Assembly (NCBI RefSeq): GCF_900112845.1
Contig: NZ_FONG01000009.1
Location: 62,001-126,000, forward strand
From: Actinacidiphila alni
GTDB taxonomy: Bacteria; Actinomycetota; Actinomycetes; Streptomycetales; Streptomycetaceae
DNA length: 64,000 nt
Reading direction: 5' to 3'
Below the pieces are notes generated by a model. It was not told the DNA's origin. It saw nothing but the letters and a program-made list of their open reading frames with translations, and ran no database searches. Numbering within the stretch: position 1 is the first letter of the stretch; every line of letters begins with the position of its first letter. The position numbers and the translations under genes were made by a program. Positions 24,594 to 32,919 of the stretch are shown piece by piece.

Positions 24594-25370
24594 ATGGCAA
24601 CTCACACCGGTGCCGACGGCACCGACCCCGAGATGTTCGCGCGCCGGGCCTCCTCCTTCGGGGCGGAGGCCGCCGCTTATGCCGAGCACCGGCCGGATTA
24701 TCCGGAGGCCGGGGTGCGGTGGGCGCTGGGGTCGCGGGACGGGGCGCTGGACGTCCTGGACCTCGGCGCGGGCACCGGCAAGCTGAGCGCGTCGCTGGTG
24801 GCGCTCGGCCACCGGGTGACGGCGGTGGAGCCGGACGACGGCATGCGCGGCGAACTCGTCCGGCTGCTGCCGTCGGTGACGGCACTGGCGGGCGGCGCGG
24901 AGGCGATCCCGCTGCCGGACGCGTCGGTGGACGCGGTGGTGGTGGGGCAGGCGTTCCACTGGTTCGACCAGGAGCGGGCGCTGCCGGAGATCGCCCGGGT
25001 GCTGCGGCCCGGCGGCACGCTGGGCGCGGTGTGGAACACCGACGACGACCGGGTGGAGTGGATCGCGGGGCTCGGGAAAGCGTCGTCCGGACGGGTCTCC
25101 TTCCTGGACTGGGCCTCGGGCCGGGGCATCGAGCCGCACGCCGCGTTCACCCCGGTGGAGAACGCCGACTTCCCGCACCGGCAGCCGCGCACCATTGACT
25201 CGCTGCTGGCCACCATCGCCACCCACTCCCATGTGCTGGTGCTCGAACCGGCCGAGCGCGAGGCCCTGTTGGGGCGGGTACGGGAGTATCTGCTCACCCG
25301 CCCCGAGACGTCCGGGGGCTCCTTCGACCTGGAGATCGTCACGCGGGAACAGCGCTGCGCGCTCAAGTGA
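24594..25370 (+). CDS. Class I SAM-dependent methyltransferase
   Basis: 258-residue soluble methyltransferase of the ubiquinone/menaquinone (type 11) group. SAM-binding loop VLDLGAGTGKLSASLVALGH and acidic VEPDDGMRGELV lie near residues 45-85. IPLPDASVDAVVVGQAFHWFD and ARVLRPGGTLGAVWN complete the core. The acceptor substrate is unknown. It follows the IclR gene by 35 bases on the same strand and converges with the PadR gene. Confidence 0.87.
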   Translation: MATHTGADGTDPEMFARRASSFGAEAAAYAEHRPDYPEAGVRWALGSRDGALDVLDLGAGTGKLSASLVALGHRVTAVEPDDGMRGELVRLLPSVTALAGGAEAIPLPDASVDAVVVGQAFHWFDQERALPEIARVLRPGGTLGAVWNTDDDRVEWIAGLGKASSGRVSFLDWASGRGIEPHAAFTPVENADFPHRQPRTIDSLLATIATHSHVLVLEPAEREALLGRVREYLLTRPETSGGSFDLEIVTREQRCALK

Positions 25371-25386
25371 CCGAAGGAGCAAGCCC

Positions 25387-25403
25387 CCTGACGCGGCGTC
25401 AGG
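25387..25403. terminator. Palindrome at the convergent ends of the methyltransferase and PadR genes
   Basis: CCTGACGC-G-GCGTCAGG, a perfect short palindrome overlapping the PadR stop codon and 17 bases after the methyltransferase stop. It can form a small hairpin and may act as a bidirectional terminator. Confidence 0.4.
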
Positions 25404-26001
25404 CGCCCCGCTCCTCCCGCTCCTCGTCCACGGCCCGCACCTCGGCCGGCTTCGCCCCGGCCGCCCCGGCCTGCGGTGCCCTGGCCTGCGGCGCCAGCCG
25501 CCGCTCGGCGCTCTCGATCAGCTCGAGGTCGGCCTTGGTGTGGGCGATGGCCGCGTCGATGAGCAGGGCGACGAGCGGATCGCCGGTGTGGGCGCGGCGC
25601 TGCCGGGTGAGTCCCGCCAGCTCCGACAGATACGTCTGCCGCTGGTCGGCGACCAGTTCGGCCAGCGCGGCGGGCCCCAGCGCGGTGGCGCCGAAGAGCT
25701 TCAGGAACAGCTCGTCGCGGAAGCCGCCGGAGCGCACCCAGGCGGTGGTGGCCCACTGCCGCACCTCCGCGGCGCCCGCCTCGGTGAGGGTGTACCGCGT
25801 CTTGTCCGGCCGGTCGCTCTGCTGGATCTGCGAGCGGGTGACATAGCCGTCCCGCACCAGCCGGTCCAGGATCTGGTAGAGGTGGCCGATGTTCAGCCCG
25901 CCCCACTGCGGGCCGATGGCCTGCTCGAAGGAGCCCTTCAACTCGTAGCCGTGGTTGGGACCTTCGGTCAGCAGCGCGAGCACCGCGTGGTGCAGTGGCA
26001 T
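25399..26001 (-). CDS. PadR family transcriptional regulator
   Basis: 200-residue regulator. The winged HTH (about 1-75; HHAVLALLTEGPNHGYELKGSFEQA, GHLYQILDRLVRDGYVTRSQ) is followed by the helical PadR C-terminal domain (about 90-170) and a charged, Ala-rich tail. An AGGAGGGG ribosome site precedes the ATG. It is divergent from a macrolide-export-type ABC transporter, the common arrangement in which PadR represses an efflux operon until a ligand binds. Confidence 0.92.
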   Translation of the reverse strand: MPLHHAVLALLTEGPNHGYELKGSFEQAIGPQWGGLNIGHLYQILDRLVRDGYVTRSQIQQSDRPDKTRYTLTEAGAAEVRQWATTAWVRSGGFRDELFLKLFGATALGPAALAELVADQRQTYLSELAGLTRQRRAHTGDPLVALLIDAAIAHTKADLELIESAERRLAPQARAPQAGAAGAKPAEVRAVDEEREERGA

Positions 26002-26016
26002 TTACACCCCTCCTAG

Positions 26017-26027
26017 ATTGTGACAAT
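26017..26027. promoter_or_regulatory. PadR-type operator ATTGT-G-ACAAT
   Basis: Perfect 5+1+5 palindrome centred in the 67-base gap between the divergent PadR and ABC transporter genes. It is AT-rich in a GC-rich context and of the size expected for PadR binding (ATGT/ACAT-like half sites). It could repress both directions. Confidence 0.6.
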
Positions 26028-26068
26028 GTACTCCCGCATCGCAGTGCCGTGGGAGATGGGGAGCCACC

Positions 26069-26767
26069 ATGGGCGTGATTCTGCGGGACGTCACCCGCCG
26101 GTATCCCGGAGTGACGGCGCTGGCGGGCGTCACCCTGCGGATCACCGACGGCACGGCCGTCGCGCTCACCGGCCCCTCGGGCTCGGGCAAGTCGACGGTG
26201 CTGCACCTGGTCGGCGGCATGGACCGGCCCGACCGCGGCACCGTCGAGGTGGACGGCACCGCGCTGACCGCGCGCCGGATGGACGCCCACCGCCGCGGGA
26301 TCGGCTTCGTCTTCCAGCGCTTCCACCTGCTGCCCGCGCTGACCGTGCTGGACAACGTCCTCGCGCCGGTGCTGCCGCGCCGGGTGGACTTCGACCGGCG
26401 GGCCAGGGCGGCGGAGCTGCTGGAGGCGGTGGGGCTGGCCGGGCGGGCCGCCGCGCTGCCGTCGGAGCTGTCCGGCGGACAGCAGCAACGGGTCGCGATC
26501 TCCCGGGCGTTGATCAACCGCCCGGGCCTGCTGCTGGCCGACGAGCCCACCGGGAATCTCGACAGCGTCACCGGACGCGAGATCATCGACCTGCTGCTCT
26601 CCCTGCGCGAGCGATACGGCATGACCCTGCTGGTCGCCACCCACGACACCGAGGTCGCCGCGAGCTGCGACCGGATCGTACGGCTGCACGACGGCCGCGT
26701 CATCGCCGACGATGAGATCACACCCGCCGACGACGTGCTGGAGCGGCTCGGGGGGCTGCGGCCGTGA
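26069..26767 (+). CDS. ABC transporter ATP-binding protein (LolD/MacB type)
   Basis: 232-residue nucleotide-binding subunit: Walker A GPSGSGKST near residues 35-43, Q-loop FQRFHLLPAL, signature LSGGQQQRVAISRAL, Walker B LLLADEPTGNLDS and the switch His in VATHDTEVA. It belongs to the subgroup that pairs with FtsX-fold permeases, and it overlaps the permease start (GTGA). Likely role: export of a toxic compound or lipid under PadR control. Confidence 0.93.
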   Translation: MGVILRDVTRRYPGVTALAGVTLRITDGTAVALTGPSGSGKSTVLHLVGGMDRPDRGTVEVDGTALTARRMDAHRRGIGFVFQRFHLLPALTVLDNVLAPVLPRRVDFDRRARAAELLEAVGLAGRAAALPSELSGGQQQRVAISRALINRPGLLLADEPTGNLDSVTGREIIDLLLSLRERYGMTLLVATHDTEVAASCDRIVRLHDGRVIADDEITPADDVLERLGGLRP

Positions 26768-29571
26768 TCGGCATGATCTGGTCGCAGCTGCGCCGCCGCA
26801 GGGGCCGCGCGCTCGGGCTGGCCGCGGGCATCCTCGTGGCCGCGACCAGTTTCACGCTGCTCACCTCGACGGTGACGACCAGTCAGGCGCACACCACCGG
26901 CCTGGCGCGGCGCAACGCGCGGTCCGCGTACGACATTCTCGTCCGCCCGCCCGGCGCGGTCACCGACGTGGAGCGGCAACGCGGCCTGCTCCAGGCGAAT
27001 TTCCTGTCCGGTGTGTTCGGCGGCATCACCCTCGACCAGTACAAGCGGATCAGGAGGATGGCGGGCGTCGACGTGGCCGCGCCCGTCGCCAACATCGGCT
27101 ATCTGATGGTCGACAGCAGCGTCACGATCGACGTCTCCGCCTTCCTCGACAGCGCGGCGCCCGCGCAGATCCTACGGATCAGGCCGACGGTGACCGCCGG
27201 TCTCAGCAGCAGCTACCAGGGCGCGAGCCAGTACCTGTACCTGACCCGCGCGCCGATCACCACCCACCATCGGGACGCCGCCGACCTCTCCGTCTGGGAC
27301 GGCCTCCAGACGCAGCGGGCGAACGGGAGGACGTACGACGTCTGCTGGTTCTACAACGACGACAGGACCGGCCTCGACCACAACGGCGACGGCACCCCTC
27401 TGACGCCGAGCCCGGAGTCCGAGGACCTGCGCGACATGTCGGCTCTCGACCCCGACCTCAACTCCGCGATGACCTGCCGGTCGGGGCAGCAGAAGGCCAC
27501 GGTGACGGTGCCGGTCTCCTTCCCCGTCCTGCTGTCGGCCGTCGACCCGGCGGCCGAGGACCGGCTGGTGGGCCTCGGCGGCGCGGTCACCTCGGGCCGG
27601 ATGCTGACCGGCCGCGACACGGCCGTGTGGGGGGCGGGCGACGACGACGGCGCACCAGGCTTCCAGGTCCCGGTGCTGCTCAGCGCGCAGCCGCTGACCG
27701 CGGGCAGCATGGACGCCGATGTGGAACGGCTCACCGTCGGCGACCCGGCCGCGCTGCCCGCCAGGCTCGGCAGCCCCGGCGCCCACGACTACGTCAACGG
27801 CCTGGCCGGCACGCCCGTCGGCACGGTCGGCGCCGATCTCGCCGGCGCCTTCACGTATCTGCCCTCGGCCGGTTCCGTCGACACCGAGGACTACTGGACC
27901 GTCGGCCCGGTCCGCTACCGCGTCACCAAGGGCGGCGGCCTGACCGTGCTGCAACAGCCCCCGCAGCGGCCCGATTTGTGGCGGACCAACGTCAACGACC
28001 AGCCGGTGCAGGCCGTCCCCGAGGAGAACAGGGGCCCGCAGTACCGCGCGGTCACCGCGCACCCCTCGACCTTCTGCTGGACCGGACAGGTCTGCGACGG
28101 ATACGACGCGGGCCGCGGGCCGATCCCGCACCTGCGTCTGGTGGGCCGCTACGACACCGGGAAGCTGCGCGGCTTCGACGCGCTGTCCGACGTGCCACTG
28201 GAGACCTACCGCGCCCCGCGGGCGACCGGCGCCGACGCGGCCACCCGGATCGCCCTGCACGACGGGCCGTTGCTGCCCGACCGCAATCTCGGCGGCTATC
28301 TCAGCCCGCCGCCGACACTGCTGACCACCCTCGACGCGGCCTCGGCGCTCACCCACAGCCGGCGGGTGCCGACCGCGCAGGAGAAGGCGCCGGTCAGCGC
28401 GATCCGGGTCCGGGTGGCCGGGGTGAAGGGCGTCGACGCGGGCTCGCGGGCCCGGGTCAACGCGGTGGTCGCGCAGATCCACAGCGCGTATCCGACGCTC
28501 GACGTCGAGGTCACGGTCGGCGCCTCGCCCGCGCCGCAGACCGTCACGCTGCCGTCCGGCTTCAGGATCACGGAGGCGTGGACCGCCAAGGGGGTGGCGC
28601 TGCGCATCCTGACGGCCGTCGACAAGAAGAGCGCGATCCTCTTCGTCCTGGTGCTGGTGGTGTGCGGGCTGTTCATCGGGCAGGCGGCGCTGGCCTCGGT
28701 GCGTTCGCGCCGCACCGAGATCGGCACGCTGCGCTGCCTGGGCTGGAGCGCGCCCGAGGTGCTGGCCCTGATCCTCGGGGAGCTGACGGTGATCGGGCTC
28801 GGCGCGGGCGCGCTGGGCGCGGGCGTCGCCTATCTGCTGGGCAGCCTGCTCGGCCTCGGCGACGCGGGCACCAAGGCCGCGCTCGTCCTGCCGGTGGCGC
28901 TGCTGCTCGCGGTGGCGGCGGGCCTGCTGCCCGCGTGGCGGGCCACCCGGATGGGGCCGCTGGACGCGGTCACCGCGCCGGTGACCGCGGTGCGCCGGAC
29001 GATCCCGGTACGGTCGGTCGCCGGTCTCGCGCTGGTCAATCTGCTGCGGATGCGCGGCCGTACGCTGCTGGGCGCGGCGGGTCTCGCGCTGGGGGTGGCC
29101 GCCTTCACGCTGCTGCTTGCGCTCACCCTGGCCTTCCGCGGCGAGGTCGCCGGGACACTGCTCGGCAACGCGGTGATCGCCCAGGCCCGCACCGCGGACT
29201 ACCTGAGCGTGGCGCTGTCGCTGCTGCTCGGCGCCGCGGGCGCGGTGGACGTGCTGGTGCTCGCCCAGCGCGAACGGGCCGCCGATCTGGCCGTGTTGCG
29301 CGCGACGGGCTGGACCACCGGGGAACTGGCCCGCCTCACCCTCTACGAAGGCGTCGGTATCGCCCTCCTCGGCGGCCTGACCGGCGCGGCGGTCGGCCTC
29401 ACCGCCGTCCTGACGATCGGTCAGGGTCTGTTGCACGGCCGCCTGTTGGCGGTCACCGGCGCCGCCCTCCTGGCGACCGCCGCCGCCGTCCTCCTCGTCT
29501 GCGCCACCCTCGCCCTCCCGATCCGCGCCCGGTCCCGCCGCCCGCCGGCCCAGCTGCTGGCCGCGGACTGA
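26764..29571 (+). CDS. Large FtsX-like ABC transporter permease
   Basis: 935-residue membrane subunit. The N-terminal helix (LGLAAGILVAATSFTLLTS, ~18-37) is followed by a very large extracytoplasmic domain (~40-610). A three-helix FtsX block (~620-740; ILFVLVLVVCGLFIGQAALASVRSRR onward) and a second FtsX block (~755-925) follow. The EIGTLRCLGWS and DLAVLRATGW segments are the conserved permease repeats. The ectodomain is longer than in typical MacB relatives and its fold is not recognised. It is translationally coupled to the ATPase gene. Confidence 0.88.
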   Translation: MIGMIWSQLRRRRGRALGLAAGILVAATSFTLLTSTVTTSQAHTTGLARRNARSAYDILVRPPGAVTDVERQRGLLQANFLSGVFGGITLDQYKRIRRMAGVDVAAPVANIGYLMVDSSVTIDVSAFLDSAAPAQILRIRPTVTAGLSSSYQGASQYLYLTRAPITTHHRDAADLSVWDGLQTQRANGRTYDVCWFYNDDRTGLDHNGDGTPLTPSPESEDLRDMSALDPDLNSAMTCRSGQQKATVTVPVSFPVLLSAVDPAAEDRLVGLGGAVTSGRMLTGRDTAVWGAGDDDGAPGFQVPVLLSAQPLTAGSMDADVERLTVGDPAALPARLGSPGAHDYVNGLAGTPVGTVGADLAGAFTYLPSAGSVDTEDYWTVGPVRYRVTKGGGLTVLQQPPQRPDLWRTNVNDQPVQAVPEENRGPQYRAVTAHPSTFCWTGQVCDGYDAGRGPIPHLRLVGRYDTGKLRGFDALSDVPLETYRAPRATGADAATRIALHDGPLLPDRNLGGYLSPPPTLLTTLDAASALTHSRRVPTAQEKAPVSAIRVRVAGVKGVDAGSRARVNAVVAQIHSAYPTLDVEVTVGASPAPQTVTLPSGFRITEAWTAKGVALRILTAVDKKSAILFVLVLVVCGLFIGQAALASVRSRRTEIGTLRCLGWSAPEVLALILGELTVIGLGAGALGAGVAYLLGSLLGLGDAGTKAALVLPVALLLAVAAGLLPAWRATRMGPLDAVTAPVTAVRRTIPVRSVAGLALVNLLRMRGRTLLGAAGLALGVAAFTLLLALTLAFRGEVAGTLLGNAVIAQARTADYLSVALSLLLGAAGAVDVLVLAQRERAADLAVLRATGWTTGELARLTLYEGVGIALLGGLTGAAVGLTAVLTIGQGLLHGRLLAVTGAALLATAAAVLLVCATLALPIRARSRRPPAQLLAAD

Positions 29572-29691
29572 CGCGGCGGGGTGCGGGCGGGGGCGGGGTT
29601 CGGCGTGAGCGTGACCTCTGCCCAGAGCGTCGCGCCGCTGCTACGCTCTCGCCGCGCCGTGGCGGGGAGGTCCGGGCAGGAAGAGGTGACC

Positions 29692-30417
29692 GTGGGGACC
29701 GTCATCGGTGACGACGCCGACGCCGCCGCGGATTTCCACACGTTCTTCGAACAGCACTACGCCGAACTCGCGCGGCTGGCACACCTGTTGACCGGTGAGG
29801 CGGACGCCGCCGACGACCTGGCGGCGGACGCGCTGGTCGCGATGTGGCGGCACTGGGACCGGGTGCGGGCCGCGGAGCACCCGGTGGCGTACGCGCGCGG
29901 CGTGGTCGCCAATCTGGCCCGCTCGCGGATCCGCAGCGCGGTACGGGAGCGGCGCAGGATCGCGCTGTTCTGGTCGCACCCGCAGGACCAGGACCGTACG
30001 GACGGGCCGGACGTGCCCGCGGTGCTCGACGTGCGCGAGGCGTTGCAGCGGCTGCCGTTCCGCAAGCGGGCGTGCGTGGTGCTGCGGCACGCGTTCGACC
30101 TGTCGGAGCGGGACACCGCGGCGGTGCTCGGCATCTCGGTCGGTACGGTGAAGAGCCAGACGTCGCGCGGCGTCGCGGAGTTGGAGCGGCTGCTCGCACC
30201 GAAGGCGGGTCCCGTCCAGGGCGCGGTCCAGAGCACGGTTCCGGACGCGGTCCAGAGCACAGTTCCGGACGCGGTCCAGAGCACGGTCCCCGCCGCCGTC
30301 CAGGACCGGGCGGCGGCACCGGCCGGTACGGCCCCCGTGCCGGCCGCTCCCCGCGCGGCGCGGATGATGGGTGCGGCGGGTCCAGCGGCTCGTCCTCGTA
30401 CGGGACGGGGAGTGTGA
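29692..30417 (+). CDS. RNA polymerase sigma factor, SigE/ECF type
   Basis: 241-residue ECF-type sigma factor. Region 2 (FHTFFEQHYAELARLAHLLTG ... ALVAMWRHWDRV) spans about 12-80. Region 4 (LPFRKRACVVLRHAFDLSER, TVKSQTSRGVAELERLL) spans about 115-165. The remaining ~75 residues are unusual: Ala/Pro/Val-rich with tandem AVQSTVPD units. GTG 29692 follows an AGGAAGAGG site; GTG 29686 is an alternative. The stop overlaps the ATG of a membrane protein gene, the place where an anti-sigma factor is usually found. Confidence 0.88.
   Translation: MGTVIGDDADAAADFHTFFEQHYAELARLAHLLTGEADAADDLAADALVAMWRHWDRVRAAEHPVAYARGVVANLARSRIRSAVRERRRIALFWSHPQDQDRTDGPDVPAVLDVREALQRLPFRKRACVVLRHAFDLSERDTAAVLGISVGTVKSQTSRGVAELERLLAPKAGPVQGAVQSTVPDAVQSTVPDAVQSTVPAAVQDRAAAPAGTAPVPAAPRAARMMGAAGPAARPRTGRGV
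30223..30294 (+). repeat. Three 24-bp coding tandem repeats
   Basis: Units at 30223-30246 and 30247-30270 differ at one base; the third (30271-30294) is diverged. They encode AVQSTVPD-like octapeptides in the C-terminal tail of the sigma factor. This looks like recent slippage expansion and is potentially variable between strains. Confidence 0.9.
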
Positions 30418-31364
30418 TGGCCGACAGGACCGACCGGGCCGACCGGGCCGGACTGCCGGACCGGCTGCGGGACGCGGCCGGGGCCCACCGGCCCGACCGG
30501 GACCGGATGCTGGCCCGCGTCGAGCGCGGCATGGCGGACGAGGAGCGGGCCGTGGCGGCCCGCGACACCGCGGACCCCCCGCCCGGCCCCGTACGCGACC
30601 GGCCGCCCGGGGCGGGGGCGCCGTGGCTGCGGATCGCCGCCGTGACGGCGGCCGTCGCCGGGGCGATCGGCATCGGCGGCCTGGCGGTCGGCGCCGTGAC
30701 CGGCGACGGCGAACCCACCAGGTCCGTGGTGACCTCGACCGGCCCGGCCCCTTCCCAGCGGCCCACCTCGCACCCGGCAGGGCCCACCTCCCCCGCCGCG
30801 CATCCGGGCACCCGGCAGGACGCGTCCCCGTCGGCCGGCCGGCACGCCAAGGGCGCCACGCACCCCGTGCTCCCGCCGTCCGGCGGCACGCACCGCGCGG
30901 CCACCACTCCCCCGCCGTCCTCGGCCACCGCCACCGGCTCCGGCTCGGCGGGCGGCGGGAGCACGTCCCCCGGTGACGGCACCGCCCAGGACGGCGCTCT
31001 GTCGGCGCGGGCCTCCGTGGACGGCGCGAGCAATCCGTCGTGGACGCAGAGCGATCTGGTGCTGACCACGACGCGGCCGCTGACGTCGCTGACGGTGGAA
31101 GTACGGGTGGCACGCACCGCGGGGGTCAGCAGCACCGGTTCGTGGACCACCGAGTCCGGTGCGACGGCGGCAACCGTGAGCGTGGAGGGCGACGACCTGG
31201 TCTACCGCTGGACGCTCGATTCCGGGCAGACGCTGGCGGCGGGCGACCACACCTTCTCCGCGCAGTTCGACCACGCGCAGGGCGACCGCGACGCGGGCGG
31301 CGACCGCTACAGCGTCCAGGCGCAGGGCCCGGACGGCCCGTTGACGGTCGACGGCCGTTTCTGA
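30417..31364 (+). CDS. Single-pass membrane protein with C-terminal extracytoplasmic beta domain (possible sigma partner)
   Basis: 315 residues, not assigned to a named family with certainty. An Arg/Asp-rich cytoplasmic part (~1-60), one helix (LRIAAVTAAVAGAIGIGGLAVGAV, ~64-87), a Pro/Ser/Thr-rich linker (~90-195) and a C-terminal all-beta-like domain (~197-315; ARASVDGASNPSWTQSDLVL, DLVYRWTLDSGQTLAAGDH) resembling carbohydrate-binding folds. ATG overlaps the sigma-factor stop, so it may tether or regulate the sigma factor. No zinc anti-sigma motif (HX3CX2C) is visible, which weakens the anti-sigma idea. Confidence 0.7.
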   Translation: MADRTDRADRAGLPDRLRDAAGAHRPDRDRMLARVERGMADEERAVAARDTADPPPGPVRDRPPGAGAPWLRIAAVTAAVAGAIGIGGLAVGAVTGDGEPTRSVVTSTGPAPSQRPTSHPAGPTSPAAHPGTRQDASPSAGRHAKGATHPVLPPSGGTHRAATTPPPSSATATGSGSAGGGSTSPGDGTAQDGALSARASVDGASNPSWTQSDLVLTTTRPLTSLTVEVRVARTAGVSSTGSWTTESGATAATVSVEGDDLVYRWTLDSGQTLAAGDHTFSAQFDHAQGDRDAGGDRYSVQAQGPDGPLTVDGRF

Positions 31365-31430
31365 GCCTGCCCGGCACGGGACTCTCCGGACCTGCCCGGT
31401 GCGGGTCCGCGACAGCCGCGGGCGATCGAC

Positions 31431-31457
31431 TGCCGGGTGCCGGGTGCCGGGTGCCGG
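31431..31457. repeat. Four 7-bp tandem repeats TGCCGGG
   Basis: Three exact units and a 6-base partial in the intergenic region after the membrane-protein gene. A simple-sequence tract with no evident function. Confidence 0.85.
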
Positions 31458-31573
31458 AAAATTCCCCGCGCGGCACGGCAACCTCCCGCGCCCCGGCGGC
31501 GACTTGAGTACGCACAGCCCTCCCGCATCAGCGGAGGGTGACGCCCGGGGCGCGGCGGTACCCCCATGATCGC

Positions 31574-31608
31574 CGCTCCCCGGGCCGGGTGCGCGGCCCC
31601 GGGGAGCG
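31574..31608. terminator. Terminator hairpin at convergent gene ends
   Basis: Near-perfect 13-bp stem CGCTCCCCGGGCC / GGCCCCGGGGAGCG, just past the 3' end of the minus-strand TIM-barrel-like gene and downstream of the plus-strand membrane-protein gene. It may act in both directions. Confidence 0.6.
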
Positions 31609-31619
31609 TCGGACGGCGC

Positions 31620-32831
31620 TCAGGCCAGCGCCGCCCGTACGGCACCGAGGTCGGCGTCGGAGGCCAGGCCCGCGTGGTACAGCCGCAGTTCGGTGGCGCC
31701 CAGCTCCGCCGCGTGCGCGGCGTCCGCGGCAAGCGTGCCGGGGCTGCCGCCCATGCCGGAGACGATGGTGAAGTTGGCCGCGAGCACGGTGCCTTCGCGG
31801 CGGTGCGGTGCGAGCGGGGCCAGCATCGCCTCGCGGACGGCCGGTCCGCCGGTGCAGGGCAGCACGAAACCGTCCACCCGGCCGAGGATCCGGGCCGCGT
31901 CCACACCGGCGTTGGCGCCGCAGCGGTACGGCGCCGGGTCGGCGTGCATCAGCACCTGGAAGCCGGGCGCGGCGGCCCGCCGTACGGCGGCGACGGCCTC
32001 CTCCTGGAGCGAGGCGGCCGTCGCGGTGCGCCAGGCGAGGGTGAGCGCGGTCGTGTCGGGGCCGAGCAGCTTCTCGATCGCGGCCACCCCCGTCCCGGCC
32101 TCCGCGCTCCCGCCGGCGAAGACCGGGGCCAGCGCGCTCCGGACGGCGGCGGCCAACTCGGCGGGTTCGGCGCCCAGTTCGGCGTATCCGGCGCGGCAGT
32201 CGGCGCAGAAGCACAGCGACATCAGGTACTGGGCGGCGTCGTCGAGCGGCACCCCGCCGATCTTGTCGTGCGCGTGCAGATGCGCCAGCCCGTACCAGCC
32301 GAGGGACTCCAGTTCGGTGCCGGCCGCGCCGGGGCGTACGGCCGCCTCCGCGGCGAGGTCCACCAGGTAGGCGCGGACGGCGGGTTGGGCGATGCAGGGC
32401 GCCCACGGGTAGCGGTCGCCGAAGGCGTTGACGACCGAGGTGGCCGGATGTTCCGCGCCCAGCCGGGAGTTGTGGGCGAGCACCACCCAGGTGTGGACGT
32501 CGAGGCCGGCGGCGGCCAGGGCGCGGGCGGCGGCACCGTACGCGTCCCGGTGGCCGTCGCGGCGGCCGTCAGGGGCGTCGTCGGCCGCCCAGCCGCCGGC
32601 CGGGCGGGGCCGCAACTCCCGGCCACGCCAGCGCTGTTCGTCCGGCGGGTAGAGCACCGCGGCGTATTCGGCGGTGACCACGCGGTGCTTCGGGTGCCGG
32701 GGGGTCAGCGCGCGGGTGGAGTGGTAGGCGGCGGCGAGGGTGACCTGCTGGACGCCGAGCGCGGCGATCCGGTCGGCCGCGGCCGGGTCGCCGACGACGT
32801 CCCAGGGGTAGACGAAGGCGGAAGTCCTCAT
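31620..32831 (-). CDS. Uncharacterised TIM-barrel (glycoside-hydrolase-like) protein
   Basis: 403 residues; no named function recognised. It starts with AFVYPWDVVGDPAAADRIAALG and has repeated beta/alpha units (VQQVTLAAAYHSTRAL, LDVHTWVVLAHNSRLG, ELESLGWYGLAHLHAHDK, FQVLMHADPAPYRCG), like putative glycoside hydrolases. A CFCADCRAGY motif offers a possible metal site, also seen in such proteins. It lies 88 bases after the kdgD-like gene on the same strand, so it probably belongs to the uronate locus, perhaps processing an oligo-uronate or glycoside. Confidence 0.6.
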   Translation of the reverse strand: MRTSAFVYPWDVVGDPAAADRIAALGVQQVTLAAAYHSTRALTPRHPKHRVVTAEYAAVLYPPDEQRWRGRELRPRPAGGWAADDAPDGRRDGHRDAYGAAARALAAAGLDVHTWVVLAHNSRLGAEHPATSVVNAFGDRYPWAPCIAQPAVRAYLVDLAAEAAVRPGAAGTELESLGWYGLAHLHAHDKIGGVPLDDAAQYLMSLCFCADCRAGYAELGAEPAELAAAVRSALAPVFAGGSAEAGTGVAAIEKLLGPDTTALTLAWRTATAASLQEEAVAAVRRAAAPGFQVLMHADPAPYRCGANAGVDAARILGRVDGFVLPCTGGPAVREAMLAPLAPHRREGTVLAANFTIVSGMGGSPGTLAADAAHAAELGATELRLYHAGLASDADLGAVRAALA

Positions 32832-32919
32832 GGCGTCCTCGTGGTCGGCGCGGTCCTCGTGATCGGCACGGTCGGCGCGGTCATCACGGTTGTCACGGTC
32901 GTCATGTCGGGACCGCGGG

